Shown here one piece after another: positions 9,767-20,167 of a stretch of 64,000 nucleotides of DNA. The stretch spans positions 1-64,000 of the forward strand of contig JAQYPV010000018.1 in the NCBI GenBank assembly GCA_028726605.1, written 5' to 3'. The DNA comes from Peptoniphilaceae bacterium. GTDB taxonomy: Bacteria; Bacillota; Clostridia; Tissierellales; Peptoniphilaceae. Below the pieces are notes generated by a model that was given only the letters and a program-made list of their open reading frames with translations, made no database searches and was not told the DNA's origin. The position numbers and the translations under genes were made by a program. Position 1 is the stretch's first letter. Each line of letters begins with the position of its first letter.

Positions 9767-10624
9767 TCAGCCGCCCAGGTACGTCTTTTTGATTTCTGGC
9801 GCGTTCAGGAGATCTTTGCCCGTGCCAGTCATCACGATGCGCCCCGTCTCCATGACGTAGCAACGGTCGGCGATGGACAGCGCGGCGCGCGCGTTTTGCT
9901 CGACCAGCAGGATGGTGGTGCCCTCGTCGTGAAGGCGCTGGATGATGTCGAAGATGTGTGACACGATGATGGGGGCAAGTCCCATCGAAGGCTCGTCCAG
10001 CATCAACAGCTCCGGCTCGGCCATCAAAGCGCGGCCGATGGCGAGCATCTGCTGCTCGCCGCCGGAGAGCGTGCCCGCGTCCTGGGACTTGCGCTCGTAG
10101 AGGCGCGGGAACAGACTGTACACCTTGTCGAAGGACTGGGCGATGGCGTCGTCATCCTTGATGTGGTACGCTCCCATCTCCAAATTCTCCATGACGCTCA
10201 TGCGCTCAAAGACGCGCCGCCCCTCCGGCGACTGGGCGATGCCGTCCTCCACGATTTTGTACGCCGGCTGCGTCGTGAGCTCCTTCTCGCGAAAACGGAT
10301 GGACCCGGACTTCGCCGGCAAGAGGCCGGATATGGTCTGTAAAGTCGTGGTCTTGCCCGCGCCGTTCGCTCCGATGAGAGTGACGATCTCGCCCTTGTAC
10401 ACATCGAACGTGATGTCCGTGATGGCGTGAATGGCGCCGTAGTAGACATTCAGCTGATTCACGCGCAAGAGCGGCGTCCCCTGGGCCGGCGATGCTGTGT
10501 CAGCGCCCGCGGCTCCGGCCGGAGCGGATGCCGTCGCTGCGGTCACGCCCTCCGCCTCCGCACCTGCGCGCATCGCCTGGACCTCGCCTCGCGGCGTCCC
10601 TTTCGTCTTCGTGGCCTCAGACAT
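9767..10624 (-). CDS. livF: Branched-chain amino acid ABC transporter ATP-binding protein LivF
   Basis: Walker A GANGAGKTT, LSGGEQQML signature, DEPSMGLAP; start chosen at MSEATKTK. Confidence 0.9.
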   Translation of the reverse strand: MSEATKTKGTPRGEVQAMRAGAEAEGVTAATASAPAGAAGADTASPAQGTPLLRVNQLNVYYGAIHAITDITFDVYKGEIVTLIGANGAGKTTTLQTISGLLPAKSGSIRFREKELTTQPAYKIVEDGIAQSPEGRRVFERMSVMENLEMGAYHIKDDDAIAQSFDKVYSLFPRLYERKSQDAGTLSGGEQQMLAIGRALMAEPELLMLDEPSMGLAPIIVSHIFDIIQRLHDEGTTILLVEQNARAALSIADRCYVMETGRIVMTGTGKDLLNAPEIKKTYLGG

Positions 10625-11462
10625 GCTCCGCCTCCTTTCCCAAATACGCCTCAATGACCGCCGGATTGTTGGCAATTTCCGACGGCGTGCCCTTAGCGAT
10701 GATGCGACCGAAGTTTAAGACCGCGATGCCCTCACAGATTCCCATCACGAGGCTCATGTCGTGCTCGATGAGGAAGATGGCGATTTGGAAGCGGTCGCGA
10801 ATGTAGACGATATTCTCCATGAGCTCCGCCGTCTCCGATGGGTTCATGCCTGCCGCCGGCTCGTCCAGAAGCAAGAGCTTTGGCTCCGTCGCCAGCGCCC
10901 GCACGATCTCAAGCCTGCGCTGCGCCCCATAGGGAAGCGCCCCCGCGTCGTTATCCGCCAGCCCCTGCAAATCGAAAATCGACAAGAGCTCCATCGCCCG
11001 CTCGCGCATCTCCTTCTCTTCCTTCCAATAGCGCGGCGTCCGGAAGAGCGCGCTCGGAATGCTGTAGTGGTACGACTGATGCAGCGCCGTCGTGATGTTC
11101 TCCAGCACCGAGAGATTCTTAAAGAGGCGGATGTTCTGGAACGTGCGCGCCACCCCCGCCTGATTCACCTGCGCCGTGTTCTTGTGCAAAATGTCCTGGC
11201 CATCCACCAAGATTGTGCCGCGCGTGGGGTCGTAGACCCGCGTCAGGAGGTTAAAGACGGTCGTCTTGCCCGCGCCGTTCGGCCCGATGAGTCCCGCAAT
11301 CTCCGTACGCCCGATGGCGATGTCGAAATCGCTCAGCGCCGACAGACCGCCGAAGTCGATACCCAAGTGATGGCACTCCAAAATGGGTTCCTGCGAGATG
11401 TCCCGCTCCGGCAAGCGGTTGCGGCTGGGCATGGGGACTAATTTGGTCTCTTCCCGTTTCAT
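10617..11462 (-). CDS. livG: Branched-chain amino acid ABC transporter ATP-binding protein LivG
   Basis: GPNGAGKTT, LPYGAQRRLEIVRAL, DEPAAGMNPSE. Confidence 0.9.
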   Translation of the reverse strand: MKREETKLVPMPSRNRLPERDISQEPILECHHLGIDFGGLSALSDFDIAIGRTEIAGLIGPNGAGKTTVFNLLTRVYDPTRGTILVDGQDILHKNTAQVNQAGVARTFQNIRLFKNLSVLENITTALHQSYHYSIPSALFRTPRYWKEEKEMRERAMELLSIFDLQGLADNDAGALPYGAQRRLEIVRALATEPKLLLLDEPAAGMNPSETAELMENIVYIRDRFQIAIFLIEHDMSLVMGICEGIAVLNFGRIIAKGTPSEIANNPAVIEAYLGKEAEHV

Positions 11463-12712
11463 TCCTCACCTCCTTGTCGATCTCCCGGGTCGTCCGACAA
11501 CAACGCACGCTCGTTCTTCATGCTGTCCGGCGTGGCATCCCGCCCGCGGAGCCCCGCGATCATGGACGACACATCGCGCTTGGTCGAGACGCGCGGCGAT
11601 TCCACCGTGCCGTGCGAACGAGAGGACGTCGCCGCTTCCGGCACAATGCCCGCGATGTCCATGGCCGCCGAAGGCGGCAGTTCCCCGCGCCGCTTGGCCA
11701 TGAAGCGCTCCACGAGCCGAGACAGCGAGAAGTCGTAGTCGCCCAAGAGGCCGCTCGGACGGAACAGCATCATCAGGATGAGCAGCGTCGCGAAGGCGAC
11801 CATGCGGTAACTGTTGAAACTGCGCAAGAGCTCCTGCGCGATGGTGTAGATTGAGGCCGAGAGGATGGACCCCAGCATGGAGCCCATGCCGCCCAGGACG
11901 ACCATCACGAGGATCTCGATGGACTTCATGAACGTGAAGGTGGCGGGGTAGAGACTGCCCAGATAGCCCGCGTAGAGCGCGCCCGCCACGCCGGCGATGG
12001 CCGCCGAGAACGCAAAGGCGAAGGTCTTGTAGAACGTCGTGTTGATGCCGATGCTCTCCGCGGCAATTTCGTTTTCGCGGATGGAGAGGATGGCACGGCC
12101 ATGACGCGACTTCATCAACACGTAAATGAGGAAGAGGCACACGGCGAGCACGACGAACACCAACAAGAGGCCCGTAAACTTGGGGATGCGCTTGAGGCCC
12201 GCCGCGCCGTAGGTCAGCTTGATGCCCAGCGTATCGTCGATGTTGGTGATGAAGATGCGGATGATCTCGCCAAAGCCCAACGTGATGATGGCGAGGTAGT
12301 CGCCGCGTAGGCGCAGGGCCGGAATGCCGATCAAAAAGCCCACGAGGCCTGCGATGGCGGCGGCGAGGAGGAGCCCGGCGACGATCCAGACGACGGCCGT
12401 CGGGTCATGCGCGCGCAGGAGTTTCGTGAGCGGCGTGGCCTTTAGAAAGATGCTCGCCGCATAGCCGCCCACGGCCATGAAGCCGGCATGCCCCAAGGGC
12501 AATTGCCCGAGGTAGCCCACCGGGATGTTGAGCGATGTCGCCAAGAGGATGTTGATGCCCACGAGGATCAGGACGCCCTCCCAGTAATTGGAGATGATGC
12601 CATTTTGATTGAAGACCATGAGGAGCACGCCCAGCATGACAGTCAACGCCAGGTTGACCAGGTAGCGGGCGGGCATGGGATAATGTCGGACCATATGCTC
12701 ACACTTTCTCAC
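11459..12712 (-). CDS. livM: Branched-chain amino acid ABC transporter permease LivM
   Basis: LivM-type permease with GYLGQLPLGHAGFMAVGGY and LRLRGDYLAIITLGFGEI. Confidence 0.9.
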   Translation of the reverse strand: MRKCEHMVRHYPMPARYLVNLALTVMLGVLLMVFNQNGIISNYWEGVLILVGINILLATSLNIPVGYLGQLPLGHAGFMAVGGYAASIFLKATPLTKLLRAHDPTAVVWIVAGLLLAAAIAGLVGFLIGIPALRLRGDYLAIITLGFGEIIRIFITNIDDTLGIKLTYGAAGLKRIPKFTGLLLVFVVLAVCLFLIYVLMKSRHGRAILSIRENEIAAESIGINTTFYKTFAFAFSAAIAGVAGALYAGYLGSLYPATFTFMKSIEILVMVVLGGMGSMLGSILSASIYTIAQELLRSFNSYRMVAFATLLILMMLFRPSGLLGDYDFSLSRLVERFMAKRRGELPPSAAMDIAGIVPEAATSSRSHGTVESPRVSTKRDVSSMIAGLRGRDATPDSMKNERALLSDDPGDRQGGEE

Positions 12713-13580
12713 GCTGCGTCACGCCCATGATGCCTGACGGCTTGAACAGCAGGACGAGGATCAAGATGGCGAAGACGACGGCGTCTTTCCAGTTCGAAAG
12801 GCCGACCGCGGAGGCCAACACTTCCACCATGCCGATGACCAGCCCCCCGATCATGGCGCCGGGGATGGAACCGATGCCGCCCAACACAGCGGCCACGAAC
12901 GCCTTCAGTCCCATCATGGATCCCATCGTCGGCGAAATCTGCGGATAACTTGCGACGTAGAGGACCGCGCCGATGCCGGCGAGCGCCGAGCCCACCGCAA
13001 AGGTGAAGCCAATGGTGCGGTTGACGTTGATGCCCATGAGTTGGGCGACGCCCATGTCTTCAGACACAGCGCGCATGGCTTTGCCGTGCTTGGTGCGGCT
13101 CACGAGGAGCGTCAAGGCCAACATGGAGATGAGCGAGACGGCGAGCGTCAACAGGGCGGCATAGCTGATGTTGGTCGACCCGATGTGCAACGATCCGGAG
13201 ATCAGCGGGTCCACGCTCTTGGCATCGGCCCCGAAGGCGATCTGCGCGCCGTTCTGAAGCAAAAAGCTCATGCCGATGGCCGTGATGAGCAGCGAGAGCC
13301 TCGGGGCGGAGAGCAGCGGGCGGTAGGCGATGCGCTGAATCAAGAGTCCCATCACCGTGGACGCGAGGACCGCGAGGACCGAGGCGAGTAAGGGGTGAAG
13401 GCCGTAGAGCGTCAATCCGTAGAACAGCGCGAACGCGCCCACCATGATGACTTCGCCATGCGCAAAGTTCAGTAATAAGATGATGCCGTAGACCATGGAA
13501 TAGCCCAGCGCCACTAAGGCGTAGATGGACCCGGTCTGCAAGCCGTTGATGAGCTGCGAAAACAGCAAGGGTAAATTCAT
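12699..13580 (-). CDS. livH: Branched-chain amino acid ABC transporter permease LivH
   Basis: MNLPLLFSQLINGLQTGSIYALVALGYSMVYGI...NFAHGE; start moved from 13727. Confidence 0.9.
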   Translation of the reverse strand: MNLPLLFSQLINGLQTGSIYALVALGYSMVYGIILLLNFAHGEVIMVGAFALFYGLTLYGLHPLLASVLAVLASTVMGLLIQRIAYRPLLSAPRLSLLITAIGMSFLLQNGAQIAFGADAKSVDPLISGSLHIGSTNISYAALLTLAVSLISMLALTLLVSRTKHGKAMRAVSEDMGVAQLMGINVNRTIGFTFAVGSALAGIGAVLYVASYPQISPTMGSMMGLKAFVAAVLGGIGSIPGAMIGGLVIGMVEVLASAVGLSNWKDAVVFAILILVLLFKPSGIMGVTQREKV

Positions 13581-13744
13581 AAAAACCTCCGTGGGGGTCC
13601 GACGTGGCCGTCGAATGGGCTGGAACGGGAGCTGGCGCCGCCGTTGAGCGATTCGAACGGGAAAAGGCCGGCACTGCCGTCGAGCCGATTCGAAAGACGC
13701 CGAGAACGGCGTTCTCGGCGTCTTCACACACGCGCTCTCGATGC

Positions 13745-14072
13745 GATCAATACATTTCCTTGAAGACTTCCTGACCGTCCTTCAGTTCGATGATGGCTAC
13801 TTCTTTGATGGGGTTGTTGTCGGTGCCAACTACTTCCATGCCGTTCTCTTCAGCCGTCTCGACGAACTTGTCTTTGATGCCCTCTGAGTAATCGTTGCCG
13901 TTCTCGAAGAGCACCGCCACCTTCTGGGCGCCCAGCTTCTCCTTTGTCGTCGAATTTCAGAAGTTCGACCGTCTTGCCATTGATGCCTCTTCCGTGTCGT
14001 TGGCGTTGCCACCGCAAGCCGTGATGACGAACACTAAAGCCATCATCATAATTTAAAAATAACGCTTCATCA
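13745..14072 (-). pseudogene. Internally deleted livJ paralogue relic
   Basis: Colinear patches of the livJ gene at 14659-15900 (tacatttccttgaagacttcctg.., ttccatgccgttc.., gtcgttgccgttctc..aagagcaccgccacctt) separated by deletions. Confidence 0.75.
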
Positions 14073-14406
14073 ACAATCTCCTTCTCCCCATCGCCTTCGC
14101 GTCCTGCGGCAAGCCCTTCGGGATAATAAAATCAAGCCATAAAAGTTGTTCCCGAAAGGGCCTTCGCGCGATGTTGCGATTCTGTTGCCGCTGTTTCCAA
14201 CGGCTTTGCGGGAACTATCTTCCGTTTGCGCCGCTTCCCATACCGTAACGCATTCGCCGTCCGTCAGAGAATGCGCCGTGAGGAGGAATTCGCCGTGGAC
14301 TGCTGTCTGGCTTTTGGAGGCCAATGCAGCAGGTTTTGCGACACGTCCTGCGATGGCACTGCGAAGTCAGAAGTGACATCATGGGGTGATCCATTGGCGC
14401 TTTTGG

Positions 14407-14450
14407 AGGGTAATTTATAAAAAACTACCAAAATATCTGAGGATTGTCAA
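14407..14450 (-). promoter_or_regulatory. Promoter of the livJ relic
   Basis: Minus strand TTGACA-N17-TAGTTT followed by TTTATAAATTACCC, same as upstream of livJ. Confidence 0.55.
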
Positions 14451-14658
14451 TCAATGACGATGAGAAAACGTGGAAATATAGACGTTTTCCGAGGAAAACG
14501 TTAATTGAAGACGCGGCATCGGCGGGAATAATCATTCTTAAAATTATGTATAGAAGAGGGCCTGTTACGCGGCTAATTAAAGAGCAGAAGCTGGAGCCGC
14601 GGCTCCAGCTTCATACGATCGAGCGTCGGCAATGCGCGTGCATCGTCAGCGCGTCGAA

Positions 14659-15900
14659 TTAATACATTTCCTTAAAGACTTCCTGGCCGTCCTTCAGTTC
14701 GATGATGGCGGCTTCCTTGATGGGGTTGTTCTGATCGTCAAACTGGTACGACCCTGTGATGCCCTTGACGTCTTTCAGAGCCTTGATGCCGTCGATGACG
14801 GCCTGGTAGTACTCCGGCGTGTTCGGCGTCAGTCCCGCCGCTTCGGCAGCTTTGAGACCTTCGGTCATCAGCATCGCCGCGTCGTAGCCCAAGGGGGCAA
14901 ACATGTTGGGGACATCCGAGGCGTAGGCTTTTTTGTACGCTTCTTCAAAGGGTTTGGTCGCCTCAGTGCCCGGCGCATAGCCCGAGCAATAGACGGAACC
15001 TTCCAGATCCTTGGCGTCGGCGTAGTCCTTGACCGAACCCCAACCGTCGCAGCCCATGAGCACGCCCGTAAAGCCGGCGCCGCGCGCCGCTGTGATGGCG
15101 AGGCCCGCTTCACCATAGTAGATAGGCAAGAGGATGGCATCCGGTTCGGCCGCCGTGATCTTGGTCATCTGCGCGCGGAAGTCTTTGTCGCCCGTCGAAA
15201 AGCTCTCCGACGCCACCACTTCCATGCCGTTCGCCTCAGCCGTCGCGATGAACTTATCCTTCACGCCTTCCGAATAGTCGCTGCCGTTTTCAAAGAGCAC
15301 GGCCACCTTCTGCGCGCCGAGCTTTTCTTTGGCGTACATCGCCATCTTCTCGCCTTGATAGGGGTCTGTAAAGCACGAGCGGAAGACGTTGGCGCGTACT
15401 TCCGGCGTTTCCGCTTCGGGGTCGATGAGGGTGACGCCGGCCGCTGTGGCCGAGGCCGTCATCTGCGGGATGTTGTCCTCAAACGTACTGTCCGCCAGCG
15501 CGATGGTGGGCCCCGTCATGACCGAGCCCAAAATGGCCGTGGCTCCGTCCTCCTTGGCCAGGTTGTAGGAGTTGATGGCTTCGATGCCGTCGGCCTTGTC
15601 ATCGTACTCGAGGAGTTCCACCTTTTTGCCGTTGATGCCACCGTCGGCGTTCAATTGATCGAACCAGAGCGCCATGGAATTGCGGACCGGAATGCCGTAC
15701 TGCTGATAATCGCCGGTGGTATTGCCGATGAAGGCCACCTTAATGACGTCGCCTTCCGCGTCGGTTGAATTGTCGGCCGCCTGCGTCTCATCTGAGACGG
15801 GTGCGCTGTCTTGCTGTGAGGCGTCTTCGGACGTGGCATCTTTGCCGCAAGCCGTGATCACCAAGAGCAAGACGAGCAACAGTGTCATGTAACGTTTCAT
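14659..15900 (-). CDS. livJ: Branched-chain amino acid ABC transporter substrate-binding lipoprotein LivJ
   Basis: Lipobox-type N-terminus (LLLVITACGKD) and periplasmic-binding fold sequence. Confidence 0.9.
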   Translation of the reverse strand: MKRYMTLLLVLLLVITACGKDATSEDASQQDSAPVSDETQAADNSTDAEGDVIKVAFIGNTTGDYQQYGIPVRNSMALWFDQLNADGGINGKKVELLEYDDKADGIEAINSYNLAKEDGATAILGSVMTGPTIALADSTFEDNIPQMTASATAAGVTLIDPEAETPEVRANVFRSCFTDPYQGEKMAMYAKEKLGAQKVAVLFENGSDYSEGVKDKFIATAEANGMEVVASESFSTGDKDFRAQMTKITAAEPDAILLPIYYGEAGLAITAARGAGFTGVLMGCDGWGSVKDYADAKDLEGSVYCSGYAPGTEATKPFEEAYKKAYASDVPNMFAPLGYDAAMLMTEGLKAAEAAGLTPNTPEYYQAVIDGIKALKDVKGITGSYQFDDQNNPIKEAAIIELKDGQEVFKEMY

Positions 15901-15952
15901 CGTTTTCTCCTTCGTGTTTCGACTTTACCCCGGATTCGATTTGTGTTCATGT

Positions 15953-15997
15953 AGGGTAATTTATAAAAAACTAACAAAAGAGTAGGACGATGTCAAC
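15953..15997 (-). promoter_or_regulatory. livJ promoter
   Basis: Minus strand TTGACA-N17-TAGTTT-TTTATAAATTACCC; duplicated upstream of the relic at 14407-14450. Confidence 0.6.
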
Positions 15998-16425
15998 TCA
16001 TCGAACAGAAAATTCGAAGCATTCGGGCTTTGGAAGGAAGAGTCAATCTTTATATCTTCCTATTCACGTGAAAAACATGAATAAATATGCAATTCAGATC
16101 GTCGAAAGTGGAGTTTTCAAAGATGGCGCGGAAAAAACAAAAACGATGAGACGAAAGTACGTGATCACGAGGAGAACTGGTACATCCATCTCTTTCGAAA
16201 TGTGTTTCCTTTGTGTTTTTCTTTTGCGCTGCGGGATGATCCCCGCGGCAAGAGTTTTCACGGCGCGAGCGATGGCATTTGCGGCGTTTCTCGTGTGCGG
16301 GACCGCGCCGGCCGCTTTGGCGTCAGTGCTCGTGCACTATAATAATAATGGAAAGGAAATGGGCAAAAAGAGCCGACGAACCCGGGAAGCGTCTAATTGT
16401 TTGATACAAATTATACGAAAGTCGG

Positions 16426-16454
16426 TGGACGGAAAACGGGAGATTGCCTATAAT
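16426..16454 (+). promoter_or_regulatory. Candidate promoter of the gct/gcd/hgd operon
   Basis: TGGACG-N17-TATAAT about 55 bp upstream of gctA. Confidence 0.5.
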
Positions 16455-16509
16455 AGATAAAGGCAGTCGGAAAAGGAGAGAAACCTTTGCAAACGAAATG
16501 GAGGAGAGC

Positions 16510-17526
16510 ATGACGGACAAAGTGATGTCCATGAAGGAAGCTATTGCAACCTTTGTGGAGGACGGCGATGTCTTGAGTCTGGGCGGATTTACGACGAATC
16601 GCAAGCCCTATGCGGCAGTGTATGAAATTTTGCGTCAGGGACAGAAGGATTTTATTGGCTGGCCGGGGCCGGGCGGCGGTGACTGGGATTTGCTCATCGG
16701 CGAAGGTCGCGTGAAGGCGTACATCAACTGCTACACGGCCAACTCCGGGTTCACTAACGTGGCGCGTCGCTTCCGCGCGGCCATTCAGAACGGCGAATTG
16801 CTGTTTGAAGACTACTCGCAGGACGTGTTGATGTTGCAATTGCATGCCGCGGCGCTGGGTCTTCCGTTTTTGCCCACTCGCTTCATGGGCGCATCGGGAC
16901 TCACCAAGTACTGGGGCATGAGCGAAGAAGTCCGCAAGACCCTTGAAAAAGTGGATGACAAGAAGCTCGTCGAAATGGAGAATCCGTTTGAGCCGGGCGA
17001 GAAAGTCGTCGCGGTTCCGGTGCCGAAGCTGGATACCGCCATCATCCACGTGCAGATGGCAAGCCCCGACGGCACGGCCGTCATCTTGGGCGATGAATTC
17101 CACGACGTCGACATCGCCATGGCAGCGCGTAAGACCATCATCACCTGCGAAGAACTCGTCAGCAACGAGTACATCCGCCGCGATCCGACCGCGACGAACA
17201 TCTTCCAGGGCTGCGTGCAGGCCGTGGTGCAGGCGCGCTATGGCGCATGGCCCAGCCAGTGCTATGGCTATTACGATGACGATCCCATCGCGCTTCGCGA
17301 ATACGACAAGGCGTCCAAGTACGCCGACGATGAGGACGCCAAGGCGCAAATGGAGAAGAAGAACATTCCGTACGATCCGGACCACAAACCGGAGACTTTC
17401 CGCGACTATTGCGAAAAATGGATTTACAGCGTTGAGGATCACGACCAGCTCCTCGACAAAATCGGTGGCAGCCGTCTGGCCAAACTGAGCATCACGCCGG
17501 GACTCGGCTACTCGACAGAGATCTGA
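16510..17526 (+). CDS. gctA: Glutaconate CoA-transferase subunit A
   Basis: CoA-transferase alpha subunit sequence; position in hydroxyglutarate operon. Confidence 0.9.
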   Translation: MTDKVMSMKEAIATFVEDGDVLSLGGFTTNRKPYAAVYEILRQGQKDFIGWPGPGGGDWDLLIGEGRVKAYINCYTANSGFTNVARRFRAAIQNGELLFEDYSQDVLMLQLHAAALGLPFLPTRFMGASGLTKYWGMSEEVRKTLEKVDDKKLVEMENPFEPGEKVVAVPVPKLDTAIIHVQMASPDGTAVILGDEFHDVDIAMAARKTIITCEELVSNEYIRRDPTATNIFQGCVQAVVQARYGAWPSQCYGYYDDDPIALREYDKASKYADDEDAKAQMEKKNIPYDPDHKPETFRDYCEKWIYSVEDHDQLLDKIGGSRLAKLSITPGLGYSTEI

Positions 17527-17553
17527 GCATCTGAAGAGGAAAGGATTTCGGAA

Positions 17554-18351
17554 ATGAGCGATTACACGAAATACACCAAACAGGAAATGCAGGCGTATGC
17601 CATTGCAAAGAGTATTAAGGAAGACATGATCGTGACCGTCGGCACGGGCCTTCCGCTGATCGGCGGGACGCTTGCCAAGCGCGTGGTGCAGCCCAGCTGC
17701 CATCTGATCGTGGAGAGCGGACTCATGGACTGCGACCCGGTCGAAGTGCCGCGCAGCGTCGGCGACATGCGCTTCATGGCGCACTGCGCCGTACAGTGGC
17801 CAAACGTCCGCTTCGTGGGCTTTGAAGCCAATATGTACTTGCACGGTGAGACCAACGCCATCGCCTTCATCGGCGGCGCGGAGATCGACCCGTACGGCAA
17901 CGTGAACTCCACGTCCATCGGTGACTACAACCATCCGAAGACGCGCTTCACCGGCTCGGGCGGCGCCAACGGCATCGCCACGTTCCAGAACACGGTCATC
18001 ATGATGCAGCATCAGAAGCGCCGTTTCACGGAGCACATCGACTACGTCACAAGCCCCGGTTGGGTGACGGGTCCGGGCAGCCGCGCCGAAGCGGGCCTTC
18101 CGGAAGATCGCGGTCCGCAGATGGTGGTGACGGATTTGGGCATCTTGAAGTTCGACGAGAAGACCAAGCGCATGTACCTGGCGTATTACTACGAGTACAC
18201 GACGCCGGAAGAGATTCAAGAAAACACCGGCTTTGAGATCGACCTCAGCCGTGCGGAGAAGATGGAAGGGCCGAGCCCGGAAATCGTGCGCATCATCCGC
18301 GAGGAGATCGACCCGGGTCAGGCGTTTATCAAAGTGCCGAAGGAAGCGTAA
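17554..18351 (+). CDS. gctB: Glutaconate CoA-transferase subunit B
   Basis: CoA-transferase beta subunit (VESGLMD...GGAEIDPYGNVNS). Confidence 0.9.
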   Translation: MSDYTKYTKQEMQAYAIAKSIKEDMIVTVGTGLPLIGGTLAKRVVQPSCHLIVESGLMDCDPVEVPRSVGDMRFMAHCAVQWPNVRFVGFEANMYLHGETNAIAFIGGAEIDPYGNVNSTSIGDYNHPKTRFTGSGGANGIATFQNTVIMMQHQKRRFTEHIDYVTSPGWVTGPGSRAEAGLPEDRGPQMVVTDLGILKFDEKTKRMYLAYYYEYTTPEEIQENTGFEIDLSRAEKMEGPSPEIVRIIREEIDPGQAFIKVPKEA

Positions 18352-18372
18352 GCTAAAGGAAGAGGGAGAATC

Positions 18373-20136
18373 ATGAGCGTAAACATGTACTCGATGCCCG
18401 GCTATTTTCAGACGATGCCGACAGTGGGCAGTCCGCTGAACAAGGTGAACGCCGAAAATGCGCAGGAATTGAAGGACGTTGAAGCGAACATTGCGAAGCT
18501 GATGAACGAAGCGGCGGCGGCCGGTAAGTCCGATGAGGGCATCCACAAATCCGGTCAGATGACCGTCTTGGAGCGCATCTTCACCCTGGTGGATGAGGGC
18601 ACGTTCCATCCGCTGAACAGTCTGTACAATCCGATGCACAACAAGAACGGCTCCACCGGTATCGTCAAAGGCCTCGCCAAGATCGCCGGACGTTGGTGCG
18701 TGATCGTGGCATCGGACAACAAGAAATTGGCCGGCGCGTGGGTGCCGGGTCAGTCGGAGAACTTGATCCGCGCGTCCGACACGGCGAAAATGCTGCACAT
18801 CCCCCTCGTCTACGTCCTCAACTGCTCGGGCGTGAAGCTGGACGAGCAGGAGCTGGTCTATGCCAACCGTCGCGGCGGCGGCGCTCCGTTCTACCGCAAC
18901 GCGGAACTCAACCAGTTGGGCGTACCTGTCATCGTCGGCATCTTCGGCACGAACCCGGCCGGCGGCGGTTACCACTCCATCAGCCCCACCATCTTGATTG
19001 CGCATCAGGATGCCAACATGGCCGTGGGCGGCGCGGGCATCTTGGGCGGCATGAACCCGAAGGGCTACATGGACATGGAGAGCGCGGAGCAGCTCATCGA
19101 AGCCACGAAGCGCGACACGTCCACCCCGCCGGGAGCCGTCCCCGTGCATTACAATGAGACGGGCTTCTTCCGCGAAGTCTACGCCGATGAGGCGGGCGTC
19201 CTGGCGGGCATCCGCAAATACGTGGGCTTCCTTCCCATGTACGATCCGCAGTTCTTCCGCGTGGACGATCCGCAGGAACCGCTCTACGCCGCGGAGGACC
19301 TCTACTCCATCGTGCCGCTGAACAAAAAGCGCCAGTACAAGCCGATGGAAGTCATCGCGCGCCTGTTCGACGGCTCGCAGTTTGCGGAATTCAAGAAGGG
19401 CTACGGCCCGGAGATCATCTGCGGTCTGGCCAAGGTCAACGGCTTGCTCGTGGGCGTGGTCACCAACAACCAGGGTCTCTTGATGAACTATCCGGAATAC
19501 CTGAAGGGCACCGTCGGCATCGGCGGCAAACTGTACCGTCAGGGCCTCATCAAGATGAACGAATTCGTGACGCTGTGCAAACGCGATCGCATCCCGCTGG
19601 TGTGGATCCAGGATACGACCGGCATCGACGTGGGCGATCCGGCGGAGCGCGCCGAGCTGTTGGGCCTGGGGCAGTCTCTGATCTACTCGATTATGGACAC
19701 CAATCAGGCGTCGCTGGAGATCACGCTGCGCAAGGGCACGGCGGCGGCGCACTACGTCATGGGCGGCCCGCAGGGGCACACGACGAACGTGTTCTCGCTG
19801 GGCACGGCGGCCACGGAGATGAACGTCATGACGGGTGAGACGGCCGCGGCGGCCATGTACAGCCGTCGTCTGGTGAAAGAGCAGAAGGCCGGCAACGACA
19901 TCCAGCCCGTCATCGACAAGATGAACGACCTCATCAACACCTACACCGAACGCTCCACCCCGGAATACTGCGCAAAACTCGGCCTCGTGGACGAGGTCGT
20001 CAACATGACGGCGTTGCGCAGCTACATCAAGGCGTTCACGGAGAGCTATTACCAGAATCCACAGTCCATTACACCGGTCCATCAGATGATGGTGCCGCGG
20101 ATCATGCGCGATTACGACAACTTGAGTGCGAAATAA
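18373..20136 (+). CDS. gcdA: Glutaconyl-CoA decarboxylase alpha subunit (carboxyltransferase)
   Basis: 587 aa biotin-dependent carboxyltransferase; GIFGTNPAGGGYHS; operon context. Confidence 0.9.
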   Translation: MSVNMYSMPGYFQTMPTVGSPLNKVNAENAQELKDVEANIAKLMNEAAAAGKSDEGIHKSGQMTVLERIFTLVDEGTFHPLNSLYNPMHNKNGSTGIVKGLAKIAGRWCVIVASDNKKLAGAWVPGQSENLIRASDTAKMLHIPLVYVLNCSGVKLDEQELVYANRRGGGAPFYRNAELNQLGVPVIVGIFGTNPAGGGYHSISPTILIAHQDANMAVGGAGILGGMNPKGYMDMESAEQLIEATKRDTSTPPGAVPVHYNETGFFREVYADEAGVLAGIRKYVGFLPMYDPQFFRVDDPQEPLYAAEDLYSIVPLNKKRQYKPMEVIARLFDGSQFAEFKKGYGPEIICGLAKVNGLLVGVVTNNQGLLMNYPEYLKGTVGIGGKLYRQGLIKMNEFVTLCKRDRIPLVWIQDTTGIDVGDPAERAELLGLGQSLIYSIMDTNQASLEITLRKGTAAAHYVMGGPQGHTTNVFSLGTAATEMNVMTGETAAAAMYSRRLVKEQKAGNDIQPVIDKMNDLINTYTERSTPEYCAKLGLVDEVVNMTALRSYIKAFTESYYQNPQSITPVHQMMVPRIMRDYDNLSAK

Positions 20137-20167
20137 ATCCCGAAAGGGTGCCGAAAGGAGATTTACT

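Noticed and set aside
16395-16420. TTGTTTGATACAA near 16399 as a Rex or FNR operator
   Set aside because: Too short and poorly matching for Rex; only a weak palindrome.
15990-16460. 156-aa ORF between livJ and gctA
   Set aside because: Overlaps the livJ and gctA promoter regions, unusual composition and no recognised domain.
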